Source: Gambelia wislizenii (taxonomy: Eukaryota > Chordata > Lepidosauria > Squamata > Crotaphytidae). Taken from it: 64,000 bases of DNA. Numbering within the stretch: the stretch's first letter is position 1; each line of letters opens with the position of its first letter. The position numbers were made by a program, and so were the translations under genes. The stretch spans positions 276,605,501 to 276,669,500 of the forward strand of contig JAUMIR010000004.1 of NCBI GenBank assembly GCA_030847615.1. The letters run 5' to 3'. Below the pieces are notes generated by a model. The model did no database searches and had not been told where the DNA came from. It was given only the letters and a program-made list of their open reading frames with translations. Below, piece after piece: positions 10,971 through 22,555 of this stretch.

Positions 10971-12245
10971 ATCATATTGCCTCTTAACCATCTTTTTTCC
11001 AGGCTGAACATACCCAGCTCCCTAAGTCTCTCCTCATAAGGCATGGTTTTCAGACCTTTCACCATTTTTGTCGCCCTCCTCTGGACACGCTCCAATTTGT
11101 CAATATCCTTTTTGAATTGTGGTGCCCAGAACTGGACACAGTATGCTAGGTGAGGTCTGACCAAGGCAGAATAGAGTGGCACTATTACTTCACTTGATCT
11201 GGACACTATACTTCTATTGATGCAGCCCAAAATCGCATTGGCCTTTTTAGCTGCCACATCACACTGTTGGCTCATGTTCAACTTGTGGTCTACTAGGACT
11301 CCTAGATCCCTTTCGCATGTAATCTCATTCAGCCAGGTCTCCCCCATCCTATATCTATGCTTTTTGTTTTTCCGTCCTAAGTGCAGTACCTTACATTTCT
11401 CCGTATTGAATTTCATTTTGTTAGCTTTGGCCCAGCTCTCCAGTTTATCCAGGTCATCTTGAATTTTGATCCTGTCCTCCAGGGTATTAGCTACTCCTCC
11501 TAATTTGGTGTCATCTGCAAATTTGGTAAGTATGCCCCTAATTCCGTCATCCAAGTCATTGATAAAGATGTTGAATAGTACTGGGCCCAGGCAGAACCCT
11601 GTGGCACCCCACTGGTCACATCTTTCCAAGATGAAGAGGAGCCATTGCTGAGCACCCTTTGGGTTCGACCGGTCAACCAATTACAAATCTATTGAACAGT
11701 TAACTTGTCTAGACCACATTTTACAAGCTTGTTTGCAAGAATGTCATGGGGAACCTTGTCAAAATCCCTACTGAAATCAAGGTATGTGATGTCCACAGCG
11801 TTCCCTTCATCTACCAAGCTGGTAATTTTATCAAAAAATTAGTTCAGATTAGTCTGGCATGACTTGTTTCTTTGAAACCCATGTGGACTTTTTGTGATTA
11901 TGGCATTGCCTTGTAAATGTTCACAGACTCTCTGTTTAATTATCTGTTCTAGAATCTTCCCTGGTATTGATGTCAGACTAACTGGACGATAATTGTTGGG
12001 ATCCTCTTTTTTCCCCTTTTTGAAGATCGGGACAACGTTTGCCCTCTTCCAGTCTGCTGGGACTTCTCCTGTTCTCCAGGAGTTCTCAAAGATTATTGCC
12101 AATGGCTCTGAGATTATATTTGCCAGCTCTTTTAATATTCTTGGATGTAGTTCATCTGGTCCTGGAGATTTAAATTCATTTAGATTAAGAAGGTATTCCT
12201 CTTTGCTTATTCTGTGCTGGATTTCCCCTGTTGTCAAGTCAGGGT
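10971..12245 (-). mobile_element. CR1 LINE fragment (reverse transcriptase region)
   Basis: Minus-strand CR1 RT in two frames. 12237-11839 carries FKSPGPDELHPRIL, NVVPIFKKGKKEDPNNYRP and SLTSIPGKILEQII. 11680-10955 carries [14 protein letters not shown], the intact FADDTK box, [20 protein letters not shown] and the C-terminal [13 protein letters not shown] and RATKMVKGL blocks. It ends in the middle of the C-terminal region (at [10 protein letters not shown]), so the last 300 or so bases and the octamer tail are missing. It is 5' truncated too, with no endonuclease. Confidence 0.88.
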
Positions 12246-12623
12246 TGCAAGCGGTGTGAGGGACTGCATCCTTGGATAGGACTCAGAGTATACATGGGGA
12301 GTGGGGAAAGCGAGTCTGGACAGATGGTGGAGATGGCCTCTGGACTAGTTCTGAGATTTTCTTACAGGCTTCGTGGCTTGTGCTAGCATGCTGTATTTTA
12401 GCTTGGCTGGCCAAATATTGGGCAGCATGTTATGCCTTAGCACCTTCCCCTTCTATGGTGGCTAGCCTACGCTGTAGCACCTGAATTTGTACTGTAGCCT
12501 TTTCAAGTGTAATACAACTTCAAGCATCTGCTTTATGTCCCTTGAGAAAACCTGAGTGGAGATCTCGGTTTGCATGGGAAGATCCACATATTAGCCTGGA
12601 ACATTTGCATTTTGCATGACTAC
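12246..12623. other. Unassigned spacer
   Basis: About 380 bases right of the CR1 fragment. No repeat signature, tail or credible open frame is recognised; the 70-codon frame at 12272-12484 has no recognisable motif. Confidence 0.5.
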
Positions 12624-12929
12624 AGAGATTATCAGATGCGGGGGAACGTGCCAAAAATTGCATTCCCAACTGCATCACAAGATCTCTAGAAAAACAGAAA
12701 GGGTGACTTATTAGATGCCTGTGTCCTTCTGCTGTTCCAGGGGCATAGCTCTGACGTGGATGAGGCTTCCTTTTTTTTTTATTGATGGGGACAAACCTCT
12801 AATAAAAAGGGACACCTTACTCATGGCCATGCTACACCCCAGAATGCTGGAGGATGTTGTCTGATAATCTTCTCCCTTCCTTTTCTCATCACAGTCTTTT
12901 GACAGTTTTTGCCATGTCTGATAATCTCC
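12624..12929. mobile_element. MITE with AGATTATCAGA-type inverted ends (family A)
   Basis: The left end reads AGAGATTATCAG (12624-12635) and the right end GTCTGATAATCTCC (12916-12929). A second, inner right-type end GTCTGATAATCT lies at 12859-12870, suggesting a tandem or nested derivative. An inner CTAATAAAAAGG resembles the TCAATAAAAAG found in other family A copies. No transposase is encoded. Confidence 0.5.
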
Positions 12930-13669
12930 AATAAGCCAGTCTTAGTGACTGTCCATTGCTAGCAGAAACAATGAAAGAATTGTGCCTAAACTGTACCAGT
13001 ACTACTGTGCACATGCGCAGACACAAATAAAACCTTCCTCCCATTCCTGCAATGAACATACTCTAAAACAATTCCCAGCATAATCAGTGAGCAAGAAAAG
13101 ATGCTCTCTAGGTTTGTTCAGTGCTCACAGGGCACATCTTACATTAATACTGAGCCAGGAAGTTCTTGTGCAGATATTTCCTACACTATTTGACACTATG
13201 GCAAAATCTGTTTACTTCATTCCTGAAGAACTGGGTTTCAGAAGCTACCAGAACAATAGCATGTAGAAGTGGAATTTAATCTAAATAAATTTTGAAGAAT
13301 ATGGAGGGATCTCCTTCAGTTAGCATCACCCTCTCTCATCTTGAAATGGAAAATACTTTAGTACTCCCCTCACTTAAATGAAGATAAAATAGTAAGTACA
13401 CAGACAGCCTGCAATATTTGTCCCTTTATGTTCCAGATTTCTTGTTTATCCAAATGAAGTGTTTTCCTCCACATGTAAAATAACGTGAGTGGAGCCATTC
13501 ATAGATTTACCTGCTTTGGATCTAAATCAATGTATGTAAGCAGTAATTATGGCCTCCACACTGTACAAACAGATATACATAGGCACAGCACCTCACTGTT
13601 TGAAGGAAATTACAGGATATTTTAAAATATATCTCTATAGACCTGAGCAGCACTATTAATGATAGGGTG

Positions 13670-13735
13670 ACTTGGAGGTCTCTCATTCATTGGGTCACCA
13701 TAAGTTGAAGCCAGTTTGACAACAGTTAACAACAA
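13670..13735 (+). repeat. Relic of the 3' end of a tRNA-derived SINE
   Basis: GGTCACCATAAGTTGAAGCC followed by a gap and TTAACAACAA matches the 3' end of the SINEs at 26.4 and 61.4 kb (CGCCATAAGTCGGAA ... ACAACAACAA). Only the tail is present. Confidence 0.5.
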
Positions 13736-14093
13736 TATCTCTACTACTGTACTGCGGGGAGGGAAAATACACAAGAGATTGAAATAAAATACTGTATGTC
13801 ACGATTTCTAACACACCTAAATGCTTAAACTGAGCTTGTCAGTGAAGGTTCTCCTTTGGACAATCTTTTTAAGGATGCTCCACAGCATAAAACGACTATT
13901 TAAAGCTCTATCTAGCTTGCTGTATTCTCTCCTGAAAAAAATAATAAGAGCCACCAACGTCTACAAGCCACGATGAAGAAAAACACTATCCTGTTCTTTG
14001 GCTGTAATTGGTACCACACATTACAATTACAATGTAATTGGGACTGTACCAGTACATTTTGAGGATTTTACATGGTTTCTACTTGAACCTTTT

Positions 14094-14113
14094 GTGTATG
14101 TGTGTGTGTGTGT
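14094..14113. repeat. (GT)n microsatellite
   Basis: Short TG dinucleotide run, about nine units with one interruption. Confidence 0.9.
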
Positions 14114-16317
14114 TTTCCCACTATTGCTTGACTTAGCAGTGCTGGCTATCTCTTGTTACGCCGTTGAAAAACTGTGGCCATTAAAAATAGGATATGGTGT
14201 GATTTTTGTTTTGCAGCACTGCATGGAAAATCAGTTGCTGTTCATAACAGCTCCGTGGTTGGTTGATTTAAAGCAGGAGGGTGACTCTGAATTGACAAGT
14301 AGACAGTTCACAAGAGAGGATATTGTATCTTTAAAGCTTTCTGGCTGACTATGTTTAACCATGCTACTCAGCAGGCAGTAATTAGGCTGTAGCATTTGAA
14401 GAGAAACTTAAAGATGTCCCCCACCCCATTCTTGGATTTCTTTAAATAAAGCACAAAAATGTATTGGATTTGAACAGTTTTAAAGACTTTTTAAAATGTA
14501 TATAAAGACAGTGTAGAAGCCAACAGAAAGCAGAGCCCTAGAGGCTCCTAAAGTTATCTTCCCATGCAGATAATCTCCAGGGAGCCATGGCTGCTAGAGA
14601 ATGAAAGCGAGGAGAGCCATTAGGGGAGCACATGACACTATAGCTGAAGGTCAGAGTGGCATTGGAATAAATAAGAGGCAGCTGATACAAAGTGACATGG
14701 TTGCCACATCTTCTGGCCCAGTTCACAATTTTGATTAGAGAGTGTAGTTCAAACGCATAGCAAATGTGATTAATAAATAAAAATGCATAATTATTATGAT
14801 GGGAGTAAACCAGTGCCTTCCTGGGATGTCTGCTGTGGTAGGGTGGGGAAGGAGGAGGGATGGGAAGGGAAAGTTGCCAGTGATAGATAAAAGGAAAAGC
14901 ATACCAAAATGTGTGCTCAGCGGTTTGGCCCTAAGGAAACATTTGATGTGGACATGTTAGTGCAGTTGTATGGAAGAGAGTGCAGAATTGCAAATGGTGT
15001 CACAAAATATAGTTAGCTGTCTACATTTAGATTCCGTTTGTATCCAAAGTGGGATGCTGTGGCATAGAAATGACACTTTGCATAATTTAAGCATTCACAC
15101 ACATGAGCCTCACATTCTAGTGAAAAATGTTAGGTTTGTCTCATGGTCTTAATATCTCAGGGACTAGACTGTGTTTGTTTCTTTGGACCTAAAATGAACT
15201 TTCATGTCTGTTGGTGTTCTGCAATGCAACCTGATTCCAAGGTCTATTAAAATATAGTTCCCTTTATTGCTGTGCTTTGTAAACAATCTACAGGAAAATT
15301 AAATCCTTGTATGTCTGCTAGCTGCAGGCTAAATGTCATAGCACAGCTGTGCATCTTTTAGAAAAGGAAATAGTCTCTTTTATGCAGGTTAAATCATTCT
15401 ATAATTTTTTGTGACATTAAAATTTGTTTTAATTTTGTGAATTTTAATTTTATATGGACTTATGTAAAAGTTGGTAGAAATACAGTAGTGTGGAAAACTC
15501 CACGTTCTGATGTTTCCTATTTCAAGATGGGCAGAAGGAAAGCTGGTGAACACATAGCAGAGAGTTTGTTGCCCTCAAGGATTGTAAATTCAAGTAATGT
15601 TGTCTGAAACATCCCCGAGAGAATCCACACCTCTACCTAAATTGTACCATATGTATCTTATTTGCAACCGGGAGATACAGAAGATCAAATATTATATTAC
15701 ATACAATGTTGTGTGTCTCCTCCCTTCTGTCACCACTAGTACAATAAGCATAACTCACTCTCAGTTCATGCCAGGTGCTTTTCTGATTGGTATGTTATGT
15801 TATACCAAAACTGTAGCTGCATAGGATGCCATTCATAGGAGCTTAACACAGGCAAGAACATGGCTGTATTATATCAAATGATATGAATGATTCATGACAT
15901 CACATTTTATTATCCAGAACTTAGAGAGTCCCCCCCCAAAAAAAACAACAACCCTACACTAAATCCCATAGTGATTTGGTTTTTTAGCATAACATTTTTC
16001 ATACCGTTATTTTTATAGAGGAGAATGCAAAACAATAGGTGCCTATCCAGTGAAAGAAAAAAAATGTTGGCAGATAGTTCCTTCCCTTTCTAGAGCTTTT
16101 CAAGGCCTTAAAACAAATTCTAATGTCCATGCCTGCAGTGGCTTGTTGTCTCTTTGAACCTTCTTCTACTAGAAGAAGGGCTGTCTTTTAAAATTTTCAT
16201 TTGAATGGGTTGCTTTCAAATCTTTGCAACCAATAAAAGTCATATTCTATGGATACCTATTCTGACTTTATTTACCTTATTGCTTATGTTAACATTTACT
16301 CACAGGGAACACAGAGC

Positions 16318-16412
16318 CTGGAAAAATTACTTGTTTGGACTACAACTTTCAGAATCCCTAGTCAACATAGCAACAGGGGGTTGCTGTCTGGACAAGTAAC
16401 TTTTCTAAGTGC
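16318..16412. mobile_element. Short fold-back MITE (family B)
   Basis: The left end GGAAAAATTACTTGTTTGGA pairs imperfectly with the right end CAAGTAACTTTTCTAAG. The interior contains ACTACAACTTTCAGAATCCC. Related copies lie at 21536-21634 and 58564-58664. Non-coding. Confidence 0.5.
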
Positions 16413-16435
16413 TGAGGGAACCACTAGTGCTAATA

Positions 16436-17140
16436 CAGTGGCACCCCTGAATCCGCTGGGGATTGGTTCTGGGGGTGCCCGTAGATGGTGAATTCCACGG
16501 ATAATAGCAAACACCATCCCAGGGGGGAATCCTGAGGGAAATGGGGGGAGAGTTCATTTCTCCGCCCCTTCCCCCTTCACCCCTGCCATGGCCCCACCAC
16601 GGCGGCGATCACAGGGGCAAAGGGGGAAGGGGACGAGGCAAGTTCACTCTTTCACTCTCGCCATGGCTCCACTATGGTGGTGATTGCAGGGAAGGGGACG
16701 AGGCCAGTTTGCTTCTCTGCCCCCTTCCCTCTTCCCCCATGGCTCTGCTGCGGTGGTGGTCGCAGGGGTAATGGGGGAAGGGGACGAGGCCAGTTCACTC
16801 CTCCACCCCCTTTGCCCCTGCCATGGGCCCTGCCGCAGTGGCGATCGTGGGGTCAAAGGGGGAAGGGAAAAGGCCAGTTCACTTCACTGCCCCTACCCTT
16901 CCCCTTTGCCCATGGCCCCACCATGGCAGCGATCACAGGGGCAAAGGAGGAAGGGGATGAGGCCAGTTTGCTCCTCCCCCCTCTCTTCACCCCTCTGATC
17001 ATTGCCATGGTGACAGGAGCCCTCCCTGAGAAAGGGATGGGAGATGTAAGATCCCTCCTCCCCCTCCCTTCCCCCACCATCACCAATTGCAGATAATTGA
17101 ATCTGTGGTTGGTGAATCAGTGGATATGGGGGTGCTACTG
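16436..17140. mobile_element. Tigger/pogo-like non-autonomous element with internal minisatellite
   Basis: TA target duplications (16434-16435 and 17141-17142) flank inverted ends CAGTGGCACCCC and GGGGGTGCTACTG. Inside the right end lies TGGTTGGTGAATCAGTGGAT, the layout expected of Tigger-type MITE termini. Most of the interior is a purine/pyrimidine-skewed GC-rich tandem array. No transposase. The long frames on both strands across the array are compositional. Confidence 0.7.
16600..17000. repeat. GC-rich minisatellite, unit about 75-87 bases
   Basis: Repeated landmarks are GCGATCACAGGGGCAAAGG-like starts at about 16606, 16680, 16757, 16842 and 16929, each followed by GGGGAAGGGGACGAGGCCAG-like and CCATGGCCC-like segments. 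Five units vary in length by internal deletion. The unit differs from the hairpin unit of the 35 and 48 kb arrays. Confidence 0.75.
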
Positions 17141-17939
17141 TACATTCTCTCTGTGAAATAGCCTACACTTGCCTGGCATTACATAAAACACAACTTACAT
17201 TTTATATAGACAATAGTTTTTGAGTGAAGCCTAGCATTTGCTCTGTGCTGACATCAAGGCATTTCTCATTAAATAGAGAACATCACTTTCTGGCATGGAA
17301 ATACTTGTAGGGAGAAGTAGTAAATCTTAAAAATAAAATAAAATGCATTTTGGTATTATTTGTATTATCACATTCTTAGTAGATGAGATTTCTAATGACT
17401 ATAGATGAAAATGATAGTTTTGTATCATCCCAGTTGCCTGTCCAAACCAGTATGACACTGCTTTTACATAGGTGAGAGAGGAGAGAGAGATCATTTTCAT
17501 TAGTTTGTTGTATTTCAGACCAAAATAATTATATACCTCATGCCTACCTTTTACAGCACTTTTCTGTAGGCATATTGGAGGCATTTTGCTTGAGGTCAAA
17601 AAAGAATTATGTTATGTTGTTCCATTCATTTTGAGGCCTTGAATAAAACAAAAATTGATTCTAAAGCTGTACTCATGACTGATTCTACGCTCAGTTTATT
17701 AGTTATATGCCATAATCAAGCATCAATAATACCACACACACACAGTGTTAAATGGAACAGTATTTTAAAAGAAGCAGCTATGGCAGCAATGCTGAGGCAA
17801 TTAATCAATATGATGAATAGATTCTAAACCTGTCGATCACCAAAAGGGTGACCCTAATTAATCTAGAAAACTCATTCTCTAAAAAAAAAAAAGAAAGAAA
17901 AAGGAAAAAGTAGTGCTATTTTAATAGATGAATTAACTT

Positions 17940-18021
17940 TCTGAGCTTGTAGCATTCTCCTGATGTGGCTGGGGACGTGGTTTTGTGCCGCATTCCACTG
18001 CGTCTGATAAAGTCCTGACTC
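17940..18021. mobile_element. Partial family A MITE end
   Basis: The plus strand ends GTCTGATAAAGTCC at about 18003-18016, followed by TGA. Immediately inside, GCCGCATTCCACTGC parallels GCCGTATTCGACTCG of the copy at 42.5 kb. The other end is not recognised, so only one terminus remains. It cuts off the 3' part of the adjoining mariner. Confidence 0.5.
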
Positions 18022-18920
18022 TTTCTCTCTGCTTTGTCAAAACTTCCTTATAATAATGCTGGTTCACTGTTCTACCTTCTGGAACTCATTTGCCAAAATT
18101 ACACCCTTGATGTAAAAAAACCCCATTGAGCATGGCTTTGAATGTGGACTTGCTTTGACATGCTTTTTTCATTCTTTGTGATGATAGTGTTTTCCAGTGC
18201 ATTGACTGTCGTTTTGTCTCAGAATAATACCGTAAGATCCAGATTTCATCACAAGTGATGATTTTTTTGAAAAATGTTTTGGTCCACCTCATGTTGCTGC
18301 AGAATGTCAGCACAAATTTCCTTGCAGCACTCTTTTTGCTCTGGTGTGAGAACCCTAGGGACCATCTTGGCACAATTTTTTCTCATGTTGAGATCCTCAT
18401 GCAAAATTTTCCATGCAGTGTCTTTGTCAATGTTCACAGCATAATCTATCATTCAGACACTGTCAGTGGCCTCCTTGAACAATCTGGCTGATTTCCCCCA
18501 CAATTTCTTCAGTTCTTGAAGTGGAAGTTCGTCCAGGGCGTTCATTGTCTTCCACATTCTCATGTCCTTCTCTGAATCTTTTGTGCCACTCAAACACACA
18601 CATACACACACACACACACACACACAAGACATACAGTCTTCCCCATAGACCTCAGTAAGGATTTGAAAAGATTGCATTCGTGTTTTGTTTAATTTTAGAA
18701 AAATTTCAAATTGACACATTGCTCGATGTTTAAACTTAGCATTTTTCTGGCACACAACACAGCTGCTTTAAACAACAACTGACAATCAACAGAATGGCCA
18801 AGAGTGCTGATGTTTGTCATGCAAGTTCAGACATGTTCAAGGTCACCACTCAAGCATTAACAATTGGTTCTCCCTGAAAGGTAGAAACACAGTCTTGTTA
18901 TTTAATAGACAGACCTTGTA
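18022..18920 (-). mobile_element. Mariner-type DNA transposon, decayed and 3' truncated
   Basis: Minus-strand transposase pieces: an N-terminal helix-turn-helix (KTRMQSFQILTEVYGED, near 18690), an FEWHKRF-like block after a CA expansion, VNIDKDTAWKILHEDLNMRK near 18410, AKMVPRVLTPEQKE near 18360, the first catalytic Asp in TCDEIWI near 18250, TKRQSMHWKT near 18200, and an EGRTVNQHYYKEVL block in another frame near 18050. The third catalytic Asp region is missing. The 5' inverted end AAGGTCTGTCTATTAAATAA lies at 18915-18896 on the minus strand, next to TA. Multiple stops make it inactive. Confidence 0.85.
18592..18627. repeat. (CA)n microsatellite within the mariner coding region
   Basis: A CACA run with one CATA interruption, placed between the helix-turn-helix and the FEWHKRF-like block of the transposase. 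Confidence 0.92.
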
Positions 18921-18934
18921 TGCTTAATCAACGA

Positions 18935-19407
18935 AGGGCTCATCTACATGCTGGCTCTTCGGGCTGGAGTCCAGATGGGCACACTGGCCTGTCTCTATAG
19001 CCGCTGCTGTGGAAATCTCCCTTGCTCTATCTGAAGATAGGATGCCAGCGTGCAACATGTGACCAAGGCCCCCTGCACATGAGCAGCCTTGGTCACATGC
19101 TGCAGGACTCCTTCCTGCTTCAGAGGAAGTGAGACAGACTGGCAGCTACAGCGACATGACTGGGATGGGCTGCTGCAGTCATGTGGAGCCCAATTTGTCC
19201 TTTGCCATTGGGAATGGCTTAAACCAGGTATTGTTTTAAAACTTTTTTGGGCTGTACCCTGTGTTCCCCTCATCTTAACCCCTCTTTCCTGTGGGGGGTG
19301 GTGAGGACTTCTCAGGGGCAGAAGGGGGCAAAGGTTCTGCATCAACAGGACTGTGGGGCTCTAAGATGGGGGCAAGATGAGATATATTGCTTGTGTAGAT
19401 AAGCCCT
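18935..19407. mobile_element. MITE with AGGGCTYATCTACA ends (family C)
   Basis: Inverted ends AGGGCTCATCTACA (18935-18948) and TGTGTAGATAAGCCCT (19392-19407). The 470-base interior shows no coding signature, although it is moderately GC-rich and yields a spurious minus-strand frame. A shorter relative with near-identical ends lies at 59686-59835. Confidence 0.65.
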
Positions 19408-19540
19408 AAGTTTTCTTTGTATTGGGTAATAGGCCTAATTTTAAGATTTATGCAGAATTCATTGTTTGAGAAACTAATGCATACCTTTGCAGCTCTAAAT
19501 CAACAAATTAGCTAAACTGGAATACCTGGATCACACTGAC

Positions 19541-19567
19541 TTCAATGTGTGTGTGTGTGTGTGTGTA
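19541..19567. repeat. (GT)n microsatellite
   Basis: About 13 TG units. Confidence 0.92.
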
Positions 19568-20404
19568 TCATTCACACTGCATGGACTTGGCTGCTTTGCT
19601 TCAATACTGATAATATCATTTATGTGGTTATTTAAGTGTGGTCTGGTGATATGGCGTTTAAACAGAGTTATTGTTGAAGAGGTTGTTTCCCTTCACAGAT
19701 GTGCTTCACTAAGTGCTTAATCTATCTTTATGTTTTAATTACATTTGTTTTTATTTGAAGTGTATTCTTGTTTGGTCTCCTTGAGTGACACGTTTTGGCA
19801 GGAAAATAGGATATAAAATACATAGACAAATATTATTGACTCAAGGAAGTCTCCCTTGAGTTGTTGCTTCTGGTAGATGACTCCACGTGGTAAGTTATTT
19901 GTGTGCAGTGGGGCACGATATATACCAGGCAATTTGCCTGCTCCACTTCTGCAGTTGTCTCATACATGCTCATCTTATATCATTCCTTCATTTTAAGCAC
20001 TAGTTTGTACTTGGCTGCTCATGAATATTTGTGGTCAGGCAGCAAAATCCCAGTCTGTGCTTGTGAGTCACATGACCAATGATGTTCCTGAGGCCATGCC
20101 AATTTGGTATCCATCAGAGGAAGGATGGAAAAATGAAACTCCCAGTTAGTCTCATACAGATAAGCTGTCATTGGCTCCTGACTTTCCAAACAACCTCCTA
20201 TTGAAATCAGTAGCTAAAGCACCATTGTCTCAGTTTATAACCAATTAATGTCAGCCATTAAAGGGTATGGTGAGACATATACTAAGCAAATAAATGGACT
20301 GTATCATATGGAGCATCCAAACCATTCCAATGTATTGTAATGACTAAACTAAATTATTTCTTGTACAGCAACCTTTTAGCCCACTTCTTCTGTAACTTAG
20401 AAAT
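19568..20404. other. AT-rich unique spacer
   Basis: No gene or dated repeat is recognised in this 840-base stretch. Confidence 0.5.
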
Positions 20405-20848
20405 GAAGAATCATAGAATCACAGAATCATAGAATTGCAGAGTTGGAAGAAACCACGAGGGCCATCCAGTCCAACCCCCCTGCCACGCAGGAAATCTTGA
20501 TCAAAGCATCCCCGACAGATGGCAATCCAGCCTCTGTTTAAAGACCTCCAAGGAAGGAGACCCCACCACGCTCCGAGGGAGTGTGTTCCACTGCCGAACA
20601 GCTCTTACTGTCAAAAAGTTCCTCCTCATGTTGAGGTGGAATCTCTGTTCCTGGAGCTTGCACCCATTGCTCCGTGTTCCAGTCTCTGGAGCAGCAGAAA
20701 ACAAGCCTGCTCCATCCTCAGCATGATGTCCCTTCAAATATTTAAACAGGCTATCATATCGCCTCTTAACCGTCTTTTTTCCAGGCTAAACATACCCAGC
20801 TCCCTAACTCTCCTCATAAGGCATCGTTTCCAGACCTTTCACCATTTT
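20405..20848 (-). mobile_element. CR1 3' fragment
   Basis: The plus strand starts with repeated AATCATAGAATC units, the reverse complement of the CR1 terminal octamers, and runs through AGAGTTGGAAGAAACCACGA. On the minus strand (20737-20501) it encodes the CR1 C-terminus: FHLNMRRNFLTVRAVRQWNT and SPSLEVFKQRLDCHL. It breaks off at the [21 protein letters not shown] region. Typical 5'-truncated copy of the same subfamily as 30.5-33.3 kb. Confidence 0.9.
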
Positions 20849-21034
20849 ATGATGATATATGCAAGACCTTGCCAGGTTTGATAGTGAACATAGGCCTAAG
20901 TACAATTGCTAATTCTAACCAAAACGGCCCCACTGAGTTAACTGCTGAATGATAAGTAAACACCATCCTATTGATTCAGTCAGCCTACCCTAACAGGAAG
21001 TTGCAAATGCATTTAAATCATTTTCTTCAACTAT

Positions 21035-21245
21035 CTGCAGACATAGGGTTTTTGTGGGTTTTTTTCCAGGCTGTGAGGCCATGATCTAAAAGAGTTTATT
21101 TCTGACATTTCGCCTGCATCTGTGGTTGGCATCTTCAGAGAATATCAGGAATAAACTCTTCTAGAACACAGCCTCACAGCTTGGAAAGAACCCACAAAAA
21201 ACCTATGGATGCTGGCTGTGAAAGCCTTCGACTTCGTATCTGCAG
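21035..21245. mobile_element. Head-to-head Penelope-like terminal repeats (fold-back)
   Basis: The left half (21045-21139) and right half (21143-21245) are inverted copies. On the minus strand the left half reads CTCTGAAGATGCC ... AGGCGAAATGTCAG ... GCCTCACAGCCTGG. The right half reads ATATCAGGAATAAACTC ... GCCTCACAGCTTGG ... AAAGCCTTCGAC. This layout is familiar from amniote repeats derived from Penelope-like termini. No coding. Clade assignment is from recall of the consensus pattern, not from a search. Confidence 0.55.
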
Positions 21246-21535
21246 ACAGGTCATTGTATAATTGCATCAAGCACAGGTAGGTCTAGGAAGAAGCTATTCC
21301 CCACCACCCAGCCTCCACTCAGCTTTGATATTTGTGTGAGATGGCTGTGAAGCCCCCTGAACAAAGTTTGGGAGTGGCCTGGAGGGATATGGGAGAGGGA
21401 GAGAAGGAGAGCGTCCTGTTGAGGGGATGGTGTGGGAAGGGAAATCACCTCTTCCCTCTGTCTTCTGAGACAGCTTCTTCCATCTATGTAAAATACCCAA
21501 ATAAATCCTTTCTTTTCTTAGGCAAAATGTTCTTT

Positions 21536-21634
21536 GAAGAGCTTAGAAATTTTACTTTGGGGGAGTACAATTGACCATGCTGGTTAGAGTGTTCTGGGAA
21601 TTGTAATTCTCCAAATAACTTTTTCAAGCTCTGG
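21536..21634. mobile_element. Short fold-back MITE (family B)
   Basis: AGAAATTTTACTTTGGGGGA at the left and AAATAACTTTTTCAAGCTCT at the right, with TTCTGGGAATTGTAATTCTC inside. Same plan as 16318-16412. Confidence 0.5.
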
Positions 21635-22555
21635 CCATATCCGAAATAGCCCTTAATATACCTTAAAACCAAATAGTCAATTTAATTAATTCTGTTGACT
21701 TGATGGGCTATTTCCTGAGTGTTTGGAACAAATAACTTATTCAGTAATTACATTTCGTATCAGTCTTTATTGGGATGTGTACTGGACTAAAACTTACCTG
21801 CCCCTCTGAAAACAACACACAAGCATTAATTTTAGCATAGGAACTTCAGAGGCATGTTCCATTTTTCAAATGAATCTAGGGTATCTTGGGGAAAGCAGGG
21901 CTTTCTTCCCCCTTAAGTTATATTAGTATGTTTCTATATAGGGAATGTTTTAATGCGGTTAATGTTTCAAATATTTTTAAATATTTAATGATTTTAATTT
22001 CATCTTTTATATAAAGAATTGTTGTTGTACCAGATCCTAAAATAGGGAGGCTTGAATCATACTTTGGCTAACTGTAATAGAGTTAGACTTTGATCGTAAT
22101 GTTCTGTTAAGCATTATTAATGGAAAAACCTGATGACCCAATTATTCAGAGAAAGTGGAAAATCAGAACCCAGTATCTGGATTTGAATATAAAATGCTGA
22201 GATGCATAATACATTGGAGTTAGATATCCATTCTGTTTCTATTTCTTGTCAAGAAGGTATAAAATTATCCAGAATTATCAAGGGAGCAAAGATCAGACGG
22301 CAGTGAAGCAACAGAGCATTCAGGAGATGAATATAAATTACTACTATTACAGAGCAATCCTTTCATGGCTACTCATAAGTAAGTACCACTGAGTGTAATG
22401 TAAGTATATGTAGGATTTGAGTTCTAAAATTCTGTCTGCGGTGGTGGGAGGAATTTTACCTACATCCACCTTGCACCCACATTTACCTACTCTGCTGTTC
22501 ACTCTTCTGTCTGTTAATGACACCATTCTGATAAAAGTAGGAAAGCAAGAGGCCA
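21635..22555. other. AT-rich unique spacer
   Basis: About 920 bases with no recognisable feature. Confidence 0.5.

Larger units (their letters stand above)
12930..16317. other. AT-rich unique spacer
   Basis: About 3.4 kb without a recognisable gene. It contains a SINE-tail relic (13670-13735), a GT run (14094-14113) and homopolymer tracts. The 116-codon frame at 13998-14348 includes the GT run translated as alternating V/C and has no domain signature. Confidence 0.6.

Noticed and set aside
13998..14348. 116-codon frame that looks like a short membrane protein
   Set aside because: Its hydrophobic stretch includes a translated GT microsatellite and there is no recognisable family or splice context.
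16600..17000. Regular repeats considered as a CRISPR array
   Set aside because: No unique spacers between identical repeats, and the setting is a eukaryotic TIR element.
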